Assembly: GCA_014727815.1 (NCBI GenBank)
Contig: WJMS01000015.1
Coordinates: 1-52,076 of the forward strand
Origin: a candidate division GN15 bacterium
GTDB taxonomy: Bacteria; Zixibacteria; MSB-5A5; GN15; FEB-12
Reading direction: 5' to 3'
Length of the DNA: 52,076 bases
How positions within the stretch are numbered: position 1 is the first letter of the stretch; the number at the start of each line of letters is the position of its first letter. The position numbers and the translations under genes were made by a program. Below the pieces are notes generated by a model. It saw only the letters and a program-made list of their open reading frames with translations, made no database searches and was not told where the DNA came from. Shown here in pieces: positions 27,549 to 37,587 of this stretch.

Positions 27549-28319
27549 TTACCGGGCGGTGTAACCACCGTCGATCACCAGTTCGCTTCCGGTCATGAAC
27601 TTGGATTCATCCGAAGCCAGGAAGAGGATACCGAAGGCGATGTCTTTCGGCTCGCCAACGTGACCTATCGGGTGCAAGCTGTCAAGATGCTGTCGAAACG
27701 CCTCGACACCTCCCTCGGAGCGCTTGCCGAGATCTTCAACCAGCGGTGTCCAGATATAGCCGGGATGAACGGAGTTGACCCGGATGCCATCGTCGGCGTA
27801 CAGCAAGGCATCGGTCTTGGTCATCAACCGTACGGCGCCCTTTGAGGCGTGGTACGACGGGATATCAGGGGCGCTGATAATGCCATAGATCGAGGAGATA
27901 TTGATGATGCTGCCCTTCTTCTGCTGTTTCATATACGGCAGGGCTTCACGTGTACAGAGGAAGACACCATCGGTATTGACAGCCTGGACCTTGCGCCATT
28001 CATCCAGTGTGAGTTCGTGGGTCGGCTTGTTGTCGCCCGCGATGCCGGCGTTATTGACCAGGACATCGATCGTATCGTACTTCTCTTTGATCTCGTTGAA
28101 GATCTTCTTGACTTCCTGTTCGTCGGTAACGTCGAGGTGCCAGTAGGCAGCTTCTCCCCCGGATTTCTTGATTTCCTCGACGACGGCTTTGCCTTCGTTA
28201 TCCTGAAGGTCGACGACGGCGACTTTGGCGCCGTGCTGTGCGAGCAGCAGGCAGCTTTCTCGGCCTATGCCGAGAGCGCCGCCGGTGACAATTGCCGTTT
28301 TACCATCCACTCGTCCCAT
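27549..28319 (-). CDS. SDR family oxidoreductase
   Basis: GKTAIVTGGALGIGRESCLLLAQHG, NNAG, YHASKGAVRLMTK (YxxxK). Start trimmed to 28319. Confidence 0.92.
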   Translation of the reverse strand: MGRVDGKTAIVTGGALGIGRESCLLLAQHGAKVAVVDLQDNEGKAVVEEIKKSGGEAAYWHLDVTDEQEVKKIFNEIKEKYDTIDVLVNNAGIAGDNKPTHELTLDEWRKVQAVNTDGVFLCTREALPYMKQQKKGSIINISSIYGIISAPDIPSYHASKGAVRLMTKTDALLYADDGIRVNSVHPGYIWTPLVEDLGKRSEGGVEAFRQHLDSLHPIGHVGEPKDIAFGILFLASDESKFMTGSELVIDGGYTAR

Positions 28320-28362
28320 ATCGATTTGCCTCTCTTTCGCTGTCTGAGTTGTTCTATTGTCA

Positions 28363-28926
28363 TCAATCATCGTTGGTAAAGACGTAGTCATTGCCACCAG
28401 CCGTGGCGTGACAGGCAATGCAGCCGGCGTCCATTCCTTTGGCCACCCGGCCGGCAAGGGCCATGCCTTTTTCGTTTTCCATGATGGATCCGTCAGGAGC
28501 GTACTTGACCCAGAACCAGTTGTTGTTCGCCTCGTCGTAGCCGGGTTTACGCTGAACCATGACGGTCACGGACTTCAGGTAGTCGCCGGGACTGTCCGCC
28601 ACCGTTTCCATCGTTGCACCCTCTCCGCCGTAATTCTCCTTCACGATGACGTGGAACGGAGTGTCATCGACCGAGATCATGCTGTAGTACGTGCGCAGGA
28701 TGGCGCCATGAGGCCGGGTGCCCTCGTAGTAGTCTGTTTGCAGCCGCCACTCGTTGTATCCGTCCATCTGCTTCCAGACCTTGTCGGCGAAAGATACGTC
28801 CTTTTCGCCGCCGAACGGCTTATCGGTCGTTTCCTGGGCCAGGGCTGCACCGGCGATCACGGGTGATACCAGGATTGCCGTCAACAGGAATAGCATCACA
28901 TTCCGTCGCATTTCATACTCCTCCAT
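28363..28926 (-). CDS. Cytochrome P460 family protein, exported
   Basis: Signal peptide; RKPGYDEANNNWFWVKYAPDGSIM...GCIACHATAGGNDYVF. Confidence 0.85.
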   Translation of the reverse strand: MEEYEMRRNVMLFLLTAILVSPVIAGAALAQETTDKPFGGEKDVSFADKVWKQMDGYNEWRLQTDYYEGTRPHGAILRTYYSMISVDDTPFHVIVKENYGGEGATMETVADSPGDYLKSVTVMVQRKPGYDEANNNWFWVKYAPDGSIMENEKGMALAGRVAKGMDAGCIACHATAGGNDYVFTNDD

Positions 28927-28947
28927 TCGCTTTCTCTTGCGTCAGTC

Positions 28948-29907
28948 TTACCGTCCCGCGGTTGCGGCAATGGCGGCCACCATGAGCATGCCGACCAGTT
29001 TGGCGGTGCGGTGATCGACGTCGTATTCGGGGTTAACTTCGGAAAACTCTATCAGGCGCGTGCGCAGGTCGCCGCCGGCGATGGTGGCGATCTCGTAGAT
29101 TTCCTCGGCGGTGAGACCGATCGGATACGACGCGCTCACTCCGGGCGCGTCGTTGGTGCGGACCGAGTCCATGTCGATTCCCCAGAAAATCGCGTCTGCC
29201 GTATGATCGTTGAGAATAGGACGAAACAGCCCGTCGATGCCTTTGGCGCGAACGTCGGTCAACGGGTGGACGTGAACTCCCTTGCCCTGCAGGTATTCGA
29301 GATACTCGGCGGAATTGGCTTCAGGTTTGTTGGCGACCTCGAAGAACATGGCGGGATCCAGCACTCCCTGATCGAGCAGCTGCCGGTACGGGGTGCCGCT
29401 GGTCGGCCGGTCATCTTCGCGCACATCGAAGTGACTGTCAACATTGATGGCCAGGACGGGTGAAGCTACGCGGGACAGACCGAGGCAGTCGGGATAGGAA
29501 ATGTCATTGCCGCCGCCGAGCACGATCAGGCGTTTACCGTCGGCGAGAATGCGTTCGACAATCTCGGCGTGGACCCGGTGAGTGTCCTCGAGGGTGGGCT
29601 GGATGACGGTGTCGCCGATATCATACAGGTAGTGCGTACCGGCTTCGGACGGCGCCGACAGTTTGTAGAAGGCCTGCCTGATTGCACGGGGTGCTTTGGC
29701 AGAGCCGCGCCGGCCGAGATTTCGGTGCACGCCTTCATCCTGGGGACAGCCGAGGATAACGATTTCGGCGTTGTCGTAACCGGTCGGATCGTGCGACACA
29801 ATATCGCCCATGCGCGGGTCGTTCGGATCGTTGCGCGAGTAGAACAGCTCGGGGTCGGGTCGTTCGGTCTTGATGAAGAGATCACGGGTATCGACATTTG
29901 TCGGCAT
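28948..29907 (-). CDS. Ureohydrolase (arginase/agmatinase/formimidoylglutamase) family protein
   Basis: VLGGGNDISYPD, LAINVDSHFDVRE, FWGIDMDSVRTNDAPGVSA. Confidence 0.85.
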   Translation of the reverse strand: MPTNVDTRDLFIKTERPDPELFYSRNDPNDPRMGDIVSHDPTGYDNAEIVILGCPQDEGVHRNLGRRGSAKAPRAIRQAFYKLSAPSEAGTHYLYDIGDTVIQPTLEDTHRVHAEIVERILADGKRLIVLGGGNDISYPDCLGLSRVASPVLAINVDSHFDVREDDRPTSGTPYRQLLDQGVLDPAMFFEVANKPEANSAEYLEYLQGKGVHVHPLTDVRAKGIDGLFRPILNDHTADAIFWGIDMDSVRTNDAPGVSASYPIGLTAEEIYEIATIAGGDLRTRLIEFSEVNPEYDVDHRTAKLVGMLMVAAIAATAGR

Positions 29908-29951
29908 AGCTTTCTCCTGAATATACTGTTCCTGATGTCCGTTCAGGCAAC

Positions 29952-30470
29952 TTACTCAGCGACCGCTTCGATGATTGCCGTGCAGAAGGCGGGCAGATCT
30001 TTGGGTGTCCGCGAGGTGATCAGGTTTTCGCTTTTGACTACTTTCAGGTCGACCCATTCGGCGCCGGCGTGTACGAGATCATCCTCGATCGAATGAAAGC
30101 CGGTCACCTGCTTGCCGTCGACAACCTCGGCCGACGCCAGCATCCATCCGCCGTGACAGATACTCGCGATGTGTTTGTCCTGCTTATCCATCTCGCGCAC
30201 AAACTCGACCATGTTCGGTGAGCGGCGCATGTGATCGGGCGAATAGCCGCCGGGGATAATCAGGGCGTCGAATTCAATTGCCTTGACTTCATCGATTCCC
30301 TTGTCGGCGGTAGCCGGCACACCGTGTTTGCCCCGGAAAGTACCGGCTTTGGGGCCGATCGCGACAACTTCGGCGCCTTCTTCCTGCATGCGGTAGTAGG
30401 GGTACCAGAATTCCAGATCTTCGTAGAGGTCGGCAACAAAGACCGCGACTTTTTTGCCTTGTAGTTTCAT
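29952..30470 (-). CDS. DJ-1/PfpI family protein
   Basis: VAVFVADLYEDLEFWYPYYRMQEEGAEVVAIGP, DALIIPGGYSPDHMR, IASICHGGWMLASAEVV (nucleophile elbow Cys). Start trimmed to 30470. Confidence 0.93.
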   Translation of the reverse strand: MKLQGKKVAVFVADLYEDLEFWYPYYRMQEEGAEVVAIGPKAGTFRGKHGVPATADKGIDEVKAIEFDALIIPGGYSPDHMRRSPNMVEFVREMDKQDKHIASICHGGWMLASAEVVDGKQVTGFHSIEDDLVHAGAEWVDLKVVKSENLITSRTPKDLPAFCTAIIEAVAE

Positions 30471-30715
30471 GGGAGCTTTCCTCCTGTCTCGTGCACTCAA
30501 CAAGTTAACTTTGTGCGCGTTGTAACCGTCACCGCACAAGCGAATGACGAGCGATTGATCGTGCGTGAGGAAGTTCCGTGGAGAATGTACTACGCCGCAC
30601 TGCCCTCGGCAGCAGCAATTGCTTCGGGCAGGCGCGGCAAGCACCGCTTGTAGTTCCTTAACCCGTTGGAAAGCGTAAAGTTCCGGGTGCAAAACGAACA
30701 GCCTTCGGGCGGTGC

Positions 30716-32149
30716 TCAGGACAGGCAATCGGCCAGGGCCGCCCGGGCCGCATGATAGCCGCACATGCCGTGCACGCCGCCACCGGGCGGTGTTGAGGAG
30801 GAGCAAAGATAGACACCGGGCTGGCCGGTCGCGTAGGGATTCCATTGCAGGACAGGCCGGGCCAGCAGTTGGCGAAAATCCTGGATGCCGCCGTTGATAT
30901 CGCCGCCGACGTAGTTGGCATTGTAGGCCTCCAGCCCGGCCGTGTTGAGGGTGTGGCGAGCGAGGATAGTGTCGCGGAAGCCGGGGGCGAATCGCTCCAC
31001 CTGGCGCTCGATTGCTTCGGTCATGTCGACGGTCGAGCCGTTCGGGACGTGGCAATAGGCCCAGCCGATATGACTGCCCGCAGGAGCGCGCGAGGGATCC
31101 TGTACGGTCGGTTGGGCGACAAGTACGAACGGCTCCTCCGGATGTTTGCCGCGTGTGACAGCGGCTTCCGAAGCCGCTATTTCGTCGAAGGTGCCGCCGA
31201 CATGGACTGTCCCGGCGCGACGGCACCAGTCGGAAGTCCACGGGATGGGGCGGTCAAGCGCCCAGTCAATCTTGAAGACGCCCGGGCCGTAACGGAAGGC
31301 CTCCAACCGGCGTCGGTAGCGCGAGGGCAGTGCGTCACCGGCAATTGTCAGCAACTGCCGGGGTGTGATGTCGAACAGGGCGACACGGGCGCGCGGCAGG
31401 TCGGAGAGACGATTGACCGGCATGTCGGTGAGGATAGTCGCGTCGTGGTCTTTGACATAGGCGGTCAGGGCTGTCGTGATCGACTGTGCGCCTCCCTGCG
31501 GGATGGGCCAGCCGACGGCGTGGCCGGCCAGAGTGAGCACAAGCCCAACGGCGGCGCTGGGCGCCTGCTCAAGCGGCAGCATCGAATGCGCCGCCATGCC
31601 GGCAAATAGAGCCCGGGCGTGTGCCGATTGGAAGTTTCGGTCACATAGTCGCCGAGCGGATTGGAGGCCATGCCGGGCGAACCGCGCCATGAGAAGCGGA
31701 TGTTTTGGGATTCGGGGTGGCGCCAGGAGATCGTGCGAGAGTTTCTCCCAGGCAACGGCCAGTGGTTCAATGAGGCGCTTATAGGCGCCGCTATCACTTC
31801 CCAACAGTTCGGCCGTTTGTGGGACAGTGCCGTACAGCGCCGCGGCATCGCCACCATCGAGCGGATGAGCGGCGGTCACATCGGGATAGATCCAGCGCAG
31901 GCCGTACGATTCCAGAGCGAGCTTTTGCAGAAACGGCGATCCAACCGTGAGGGGATGAACCGCCGAGCAAATATCGTGGGTGACGCCGGGAAGGGTCAGT
32001 TCGGCACTACGGGCGCCGCCACCGGGGGTGGCGGCCGCCTCGAGCACGACAACTGAGAAGCCCGCGCGGGCCATATAGGCCGCCGCGGCCAGGCCATTGG
32101 GGCCGGCGCCAACCACGACCGCGTCGTATGATGGTTTTCCGGACGTCAC
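30716..32149 (-). CDS. FAD-dependent NAD(P)/phytoene desaturase-type oxidoreductase (CrtI/PYROXD2-like)
   Basis: YDAVVVGAGPNGLAAAAYMARAGFSVVVLEAAATPGGGARS dinucleotide-binding motif; C-terminal PGVYLCSSSTPPGGGVHGMCGYHAA. Confidence 0.9.
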   Translation of the reverse strand: MTSGKPSYDAVVVGAGPNGLAAAAYMARAGFSVVVLEAAATPGGGARSAELTLPGVTHDICSAVHPLTVGSPFLQKLALESYGLRWIYPDVTAAHPLDGGDAAALYGTVPQTAELLGSDSGAYKRLIEPLAVAWEKLSHDLLAPPRIPKHPLLMARFARHGLQSARRLCDRNFQSAHARALFAGMAAHSMLPLEQAPSAAVGLVLTLAGHAVGWPIPQGGAQSITTALTAYVKDHDATILTDMPVNRLSDLPRARVALFDITPRQLLTIAGDALPSRYRRRLEAFRYGPGVFKIDWALDRPIPWTSDWCRRAGTVHVGGTFDEIAASEAAVTRGKHPEEPFVLVAQPTVQDPSRAPAGSHIGWAYCHVPNGSTVDMTEAIERQVERFAPGFRDTILARHTLNTAGLEAYNANYVGGDINGGIQDFRQLLARPVLQWNPYATGQPGVYLCSSSTPPGGGVHGMCGYHAARAALADCLS

Positions 32150-32200
32150 GTCACCTTTCTTGTCGATAGCGCCGTGCTGTTTGCGTTGGCGACGTTGTGT

Positions 32201-33202
32201 CTACTGCGTCCTCGCCTTCTGTTTCGGCGGCGCCATGAATTCCGGTCCGACCGGCTTCTGCACGGTTTCATCGATAATCTCGGCGATGCGGGCACGGGCA
32301 TCATCATCGAGCGTCCAGCCATCCAGACCGTCGAGCGCATCGAGTTGATCCGGCCGACGGGCGCCCCAGAGGGCGATGTCCACGCCCTGATCGAGAATCC
32401 AGCGTACGGCCAATTGGATGACGCGGCGATCATAGTGCTCGCGGGCGAAGGTATCCAGTCGGTTCACGGCTTCGAGGTACTGTTCATAGCGCGGCTTCTT
32501 GAATTTCGGGTCGAACCGACGGAGATCATCACCGGTAAACTTCGTCTCGGCGGTCATCTTCCCCGACAACAGGCCACGACAGAGAGCGCCGTAGGTCAGC
32601 AGGGCGATGTCGTTTTTCTGACAATACGGCAACTCATCATCCTCAATACCACGCTCCAGCAGATTGTACGGCGGCTGACAGAAATGCAGCGGCGCTGTTT
32701 CACGGAATGCGGCCATGTGTTCGGACGAGTAGTTGCTGACCCCGATGGCGCGGATTCGCCCTTCGTCGAGCAGCTGTTTCATTGTACCGGCGGTCTCTTC
32801 GGCGGCGACGGAATCATCCGGCCAGTGAATCTGGTATATATCGATGTAGTCCGTTTGCAGGCGCTGCAGCGAATCATCGATCTCCTTGAGAATCCGCTCG
32901 CGCGAGGCGTTGCGAAACGGCTTGTGATCGTCGTTCCAATCAAGCGCCGCTTTGGTTGCCAGGACGATCCGGTCGCGATTGCCGTGCTCCCTGATGGCCT
33001 TGCCGACTATTTCTTCGGAGCGGCCGAAGCCGTAGACCGGGGCAGTGTCGATGAGGTTGATGCCCTTGTCGAGGGCGGCACGAATAGTGCGAATCGACTC
33101 CGCTTCATCGGTACCACCCCACATCCATCCGCCGATAGCCCAGGTGCCGAGGCCGACCCGGGAGAGTTCTCGATCGAGTTGTGCGTTCCGTTTGGTCTCC
33201 AT
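32201..33202 (-). CDS. Aldo/keto reductase
   Basis: SRVGLGTWAIGGWMWGG, GINLIDTAPVYGFGRSEEIVGKAI, QTDYIDIYQIHWPD, AIGVSNYS. Confidence 0.93.
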   Translation of the reverse strand: METKRNAQLDRELSRVGLGTWAIGGWMWGGTDEAESIRTIRAALDKGINLIDTAPVYGFGRSEEIVGKAIREHGNRDRIVLATKAALDWNDDHKPFRNASRERILKEIDDSLQRLQTDYIDIYQIHWPDDSVAAEETAGTMKQLLDEGRIRAIGVSNYSSEHMAAFRETAPLHFCQPPYNLLERGIEDDELPYCQKNDIALLTYGALCRGLLSGKMTAETKFTGDDLRRFDPKFKKPRYEQYLEAVNRLDTFAREHYDRRVIQLAVRWILDQGVDIALWGARRPDQLDALDGLDGWTLDDDARARIAEIIDETVQKPVGPEFMAPPKQKARTQ

Positions 33203-33265
33203 GTTACTCCTGCTAGTGCCGAGTGCGTCTAGAATTCAGTGATTCTGAGGGCTGCGAGCCAACGA

Positions 33266-33835
33266 TCAGTCCTCATCGATGCCAACCACACCACAGGCGA
33301 CTCTCGCGCCGGCGGCGCCGGTCGGCTGCGTAGTTAGATCGTCTTCACCTTCGTGCACGATAACGCCCCGCCCGATAATCGAGTTTACGCCGGACATTGT
33401 CAAGTGCGTATCGGTCTCTTCGTAGTGACCGTGACCGGTCGAGTCGGCCATGATATTGCCGAGGTCGCCGACGTGGCGATCAAGATCATCGGGAGCACCA
33501 TGTTCGCGATTCATCGGTGCAAAATGCCCGCCCGCTGAGGTAGCGTCGGGTTCGGAACAGTCACCATACTCATGAATATGGAATCCGTGCAGACCGGGTT
33601 CGAGATTGTACACGTCGGCGACAACTTCGACGCCGTCGGGTGTCTCGGTGAACGTAACCGTACCGTAGGCGTCGTTGCCTTCGGTCGGATGTAGCACGGC
33701 GACGGCCTTGGTCGGACCCGGCAGGACTTCCTCGAGCTGGCCGCCGGGCGGGTGTTCCTGTCCGCCACAGCCGTTCAGACCGATAATCAGTCCGAGCGGA
33801 AGCAATCCGGATAAGAGAGCGGTCAGGCGTTTCAT
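33266..33835 (-). CDS. Cu/Zn superoxide dismutase family protein, probable lipoprotein
   Basis: LHGFHIHEYGDCSEPDATSAGGHFAPMNREHGAPDDLDRHVGDLGNI; IIGLNGC lipobox; start trimmed to 33835. Confidence 0.92.
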   Translation of the reverse strand: MKRLTALLSGLLPLGLIIGLNGCGGQEHPPGGQLEEVLPGPTKAVAVLHPTEGNDAYGTVTFTETPDGVEVVADVYNLEPGLHGFHIHEYGDCSEPDATSAGGHFAPMNREHGAPDDLDRHVGDLGNIMADSTGHGHYEETDTHLTMSGVNSIIGRGVIVHEGEDDLTTQPTGAAGARVACGVVGIDED

Positions 33836-33899
33836 ATGAGTTCTCCTTTCATCACTTGGTATACTATCGATGACCTGTAGTCTGGGCTGGTCGGGGCGA

Positions 33900-34475
33900 T
33901 CAGGTTTCGCCGGTACTGCGACGCTGCAGGACCTGGACGGTAGTGGCTTTGGGGCCTTTGTCACCCTGCTCTTCGACATAACGCACGCCGTTACCCACAT
34001 CGAGGTCCTCAAAGGCCTCGTTGACAACGCTGTTTCGGTGGAAATAGATTCGGCGGCCGTCGACGGTTTCCAGGAAACCATAGCCGCCATCGACATCAAT
34101 CTCGCTGATGATGGCGGTGACCTCCTGCTGCGGGTGCGATTTGGTTTCATCGCGCTGGCGTTCGACCAGTTCCTTGAGCCGACGTCGAGCCGCATCGAAG
34201 GCATCGCGAATGACACCCGACAGGGGCGCATGCATGTCGGCCTCGCCGGGTTCTTTGGTCACCACCAGTTCATGTCCCGGCGGGACTCGCACCTCAATTC
34301 GTACCCGATGCAGGTTGCCGCTCTGCTGGTGACGCTGCGGGCGTTCGACACTCACCCGGCAACTGGTGATGTAGTCACACACCTGTTCGAGCTTGCCGAC
34401 TTTTTCGTGGATGAGAGCTTCGATGTCGGGGCTCTTGGCCACATCTCGAAACGATAATTCCAGTGGGACTTGCAT
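33900..34475 (-). CDS. HPF/RaiA (S30AE) ribosome-hibernation domain fused to a cold-shock-like domain
   Basis: N-terminal S30AE-like (MQVPLELSFRDVAKSPDIEALIHEKVGKLE...), C-terminal GYGFLETVDGRRIYFHRNSVVNEAFEDLDVGNGVRYVEEQGDKGPKA. Confidence 0.88.
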   Translation of the reverse strand: MQVPLELSFRDVAKSPDIEALIHEKVGKLEQVCDYITSCRVSVERPQRHQQSGNLHRVRIEVRVPPGHELVVTKEPGEADMHAPLSGVIRDAFDAARRRLKELVERQRDETKSHPQQEVTAIISEIDVDGGYGFLETVDGRRIYFHRNSVVNEAFEDLDVGNGVRYVEEQGDKGPKATTVQVLQRRSTGET

Positions 34476-34706
34476 ACTGTCACCTCCATGGCCAACCGAT
34501 GCCGTCGAGGCATCGACTCCGACGGGCATTGTCTGCAGTGACCGCCGGTCGGTCGGCGTTGAATTCTACGTGTGCCGGGAAACGAGTACTGCGAAGACGT
34601 GCGAGGATACGGTCAGCGCCGCCGGATGGCGGAGCCCGGCCTATCTATTCGTATAACAAGGAATCGACGTTGACGTTTCGGCAAATCTGCATTCGTTGTA
34701 ACAGAA

Positions 34707-36137
34707 CTACAGGGTGAGGACCAATCGCCGGATCAGCAGCAGCAGCTGATCGGGATAGACCCCGAGGTAGATTGTCGCTGCGGCCAGCAGGCCGAGCAGC
34801 GTCGCTCCCGAGAGTGAGACTGTGGGCGTCGAGGCAGCAGGCGTGTCGCGACGGGCGTACATGACAGCCATGATACGGAAGTAGTAGTAGATGCCGATCA
34901 GGCTGGCGATTGCCAGCACCACTACCAGCACCCAGTGGGCGGCAGCAACACCGGCCAGGACCAGATAGAACTTGCCGACAAATCCGGCCGTGACGGGAAT
35001 CCCCGCCAGGGACAGAAGGAGTATGGTGAAGATGATCGCCAGTCGGGGGCGCTGCCAGAACAGGCCGCGGAAGTCTTCGAGAGACATCCGTTCCCTGCCT
35101 TCGGGTGAAATCAAGCTGATTATGCCGAATGAGCCCAGGACAGCCAGAGAGTAGACGATCAGGTAGTAGGCGACGGCTTCGAGGGCGCGATCTCCTCCGG
35201 CGATGAAGGCGACCAGCATGTAGCCGAGATGAGCGATCGAGGAATAAGCCAGGATGCGTTTGACGTTTTCCTGGATGAGCGCCAGGATGTTTCCGATCAG
35301 CATCGAGGCTATCGCGATCACGGCCAGGGCGATCATGACCGTGTCGAATTGATATCCATCGGTGACAAAGAAGTACCGCAGCAAGAGTGCGAACACGGCG
35401 CTTTTGGAGACACTGGCCACAAAGGCGGTGACGGGAGCCGGGGCGCCGGTGTAGACATCGGGTGTCCAGACATGGAACGGTACGATAGCGAGTTTGAAAC
35501 CGATGCCGACCAGCATAAGGGCGGTCGCGACCAGTACGATGGGGGTCGACAGATCTTCGGCGGCGGCGAGTGCATCGGCCAGCGGGCCAAACTGCATCGT
35601 CCCGAACTCCGCGTAGATCAGCGCCATGCCGAACAGCAGGAAAGCTGATGATGCAGCCGCGAGGATGAGATACTTCACCCCCGCTTCAAGGGCGGCAAGT
35701 TCCTCGGTCAGATAGGCAATCATGACATAGAGTGAGACCGAGAGAATCTCGAGACCGAGGAAGAATGTAACGAAATGACTGGCGGCGGTGAGGACCATCG
35801 AACCGAGCGTGGCCAGCAGCAGGACTATATAGAATTCCTCGCGCTGTTCGTTGCGGCGACGCAGGTAGGCGTAGCCGAGGACGGCGGTGACGATAGCGGC
35901 GGCGATGATCAGGCCCATGAAGAACTGCGCGAACCCATCCATCACCAGCAGCACGCCAACTGATTGCGGCAGCAGCGGGCCGACACCAATCACTGCGATG
36001 AAGGCAGCGATGAGACCGACTATGGTCAGTCCGAGAGCAACCGCATGACGGCGTGTGATGGCGGCCTGCAGCAGGACGACGATCGATGTTATAGCGACAA
36101 TGATGACCGGCCAGAGGGCCTGATATTCTATATCCAT
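34707..36137 (-). CDS. nuoN: NADH-quinone oxidoreductase subunit N
   Basis: NuoN-type antiporter: KYLILAAASSAFLLFGMALIYAEFGT, FKLAIVPFHVWTPDVYTGAPAPVTAFVASVSKSAVFALLLR, ILAYSSIAHLGYML. Confidence 0.95.
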   Translation of the reverse strand: MDIEYQALWPVIIVAITSIVVLLQAAITRRHAVALGLTIVGLIAAFIAVIGVGPLLPQSVGVLLVMDGFAQFFMGLIIAAAIVTAVLGYAYLRRRNEQREEFYIVLLLATLGSMVLTAASHFVTFFLGLEILSVSLYVMIAYLTEELAALEAGVKYLILAAASSAFLLFGMALIYAEFGTMQFGPLADALAAAEDLSTPIVLVATALMLVGIGFKLAIVPFHVWTPDVYTGAPAPVTAFVASVSKSAVFALLLRYFFVTDGYQFDTVMIALAVIAIASMLIGNILALIQENVKRILAYSSIAHLGYMLVAFIAGGDRALEAVAYYLIVYSLAVLGSFGIISLISPEGRERMSLEDFRGLFWQRPRLAIIFTILLLSLAGIPVTAGFVGKFYLVLAGVAAAHWVLVVVLAIASLIGIYYYFRIMAVMYARRDTPAASTPTVSLSGATLLGLLAAATIYLGVYPDQLLLLIRRLVLTL

Positions 36138-36144
36138 GTCACTG

Positions 36145-36453
36145 CTACCCCTTCAAGAGACTGGCCAGATCGATATCGAGCGTCTGGAGGCGCTTGTAGA
36201 TTTGCAGAACGAGGGCCAGGCCGATAGCGACTTCAGCGGCTGCCATGGCGAGAATGAAAACGAACATGACCTGACCATCGGCCTGTCCCCACCGGGCGCC
36301 GGCGGCGACAAAGGCCAATCCGGCGGCGTTGAGCATGATTTCAAGGCTCATGAGGATGAAGATCACGTTGCGGCGGACGAGCAGCCCGATCACACCCAGG
36401 GAGAAGAGAATGCCGGCCAGCAGCAGTCCATGTTCGAGCGGAATGGCGGCCAT
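36145..36453 (-). CDS. nuoK: NADH-quinone oxidoreductase subunit K
   Basis: [37 protein letters not shown]. Confidence 0.95.
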   Translation of the reverse strand: MAAIPLEHGLLLAGILFSLGVIGLLVRRNVIFILMSLEIMLNAAGLAFVAAGARWGQADGQVMFVFILAMAAAEVAIGLALVLQIYKRLQTLDIDLASLLKG

Positions 36454-36454
36454 A

Positions 36455-37027
36455 CTACGAGTCCTCCCCTACGGTGACGTTCGGCGACGATTCGGTGTCT
36501 GCAGCTTGGGTGGTCGTATCGGTTCCGTGCTCACGGCGTTCGCGGCGGCGCCCGAGATGGAAGGCGCCGACCAGACCGGCCAGCAGCAGCATGCCGGCAA
36601 GTTCCACGCCGAGTACATACGTGGTAAAAAGGCTGATACCTACTTCCCTGGGAGCGACGACAGTCGGCGAATAGACGGTAGCCAGGCCTTGGTTGATCAT
36701 GTAGACAAGTTCAATCAACAAGACCAGTGACAGAACAGCGGGCCCGATGTACATGCGGGGATTGAGCCACTGCCGCTCCTGCTGTGCCGATTCGGGACCG
36801 AGATTGAGCAGCATCATGACGAATACAAACAGCACCATGATGGCGCCGGCATAGATGATGATCTCGAGCACGGCGACAAACGGCGCGCCGAGACAGAAGA
36901 AGATGACGGCTACCGACAACAGCGATACGATCAGGTACAACAGGGCATGTACGGCCTGGGTGCGAGTGATGACCATGATCGTGGCGGCGATTGCGACTGC
37001 CGACGCTATGTAGAATGCGGTTACCAT
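36455..37027 (-). CDS. nuoJ: NADH-quinone oxidoreductase subunit J
   Basis: [49 protein letters not shown]. Confidence 0.95.
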   Translation of the reverse strand: MVTAFYIASAVAIAATIMVITRTQAVHALLYLIVSLLSVAVIFFCLGAPFVAVLEIIIYAGAIMVLFVFVMMLLNLGPESAQQERQWLNPRMYIGPAVLSLVLLIELVYMINQGLATVYSPTVVAPREVGISLFTTYVLGVELAGMLLLAGLVGAFHLGRRRERREHGTDTTTQAADTESSPNVTVGEDS

Positions 37028-37045
37028 GCCGTACGCATTAACTCC

Positions 37046-37576
37046 TCAGGGCAACAGGCTCCGGATATCAACGGGTTTGTCTTCGTTCTCCGCCTCTCCC
37101 TTGTCTTTGCCGCCGATCTTGAGGCCGGCTACCTTATAGAAGTGGTAGCCGGGGTATTTCCCCTGCCCTTCGATTTGCAGGTGTTCCTTTTCGTAGACCA
37201 GGTTATTGCGATGATACTCGGCCATCTCGAAATCAGGTGTGAGCTGGATCGCGTAGGTGGGGCAGGCTTCCTCACACAACCCACAGTAAATGCAGCGGGA
37301 GAAGTTGATGCGGAAGAAGTCCGGGTAGCGCCGGCCATGCTCGTCCTCGGTGGCCTGCAGGGCGATACAGTCGACCGGGCAGACAACGGCACAGAGATAG
37401 CAGGCCACACACCGCTCGCCGCCATCGGGGTCCTTCGAGAGGATGATCCGCCCGCGGTAGCGAGGCGCCAGGTAGGGCTTTTCATCCGGGTACTGGACTG
37501 TCTCACGGCGACGGAACATGTGTTTAAACACGATCCACAGACTTCGTATGCTGCTAAACATGTATGCTCCTGACAA
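37046..37576 (-). CDS. nuoI: NADH-quinone oxidoreductase subunit I
   Basis: Two 4Fe-4S motifs: [16 protein letters not shown] and [16 protein letters not shown]. Confidence 0.95.
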   Translation of the reverse strand: MSGAYMFSSIRSLWIVFKHMFRRRETVQYPDEKPYLAPRYRGRIILSKDPDGGERCVACYLCAVVCPVDCIALQATEDEHGRRYPDFFRINFSRCIYCGLCEEACPTYAIQLTPDFEMAEYHRNNLVYEKEHLQIEGQGKYPGYHFYKVAGLKIGGKDKGEAENEDKPVDIRSLLP

Positions 37577-37587
37577 TTCTCATAGCT

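Noticed and set aside
32174-33232. 352-aa plus-strand ORF opposite the aldo/keto reductase
   Set aside because: The AKR reading is unambiguous; this is a shadow frame.
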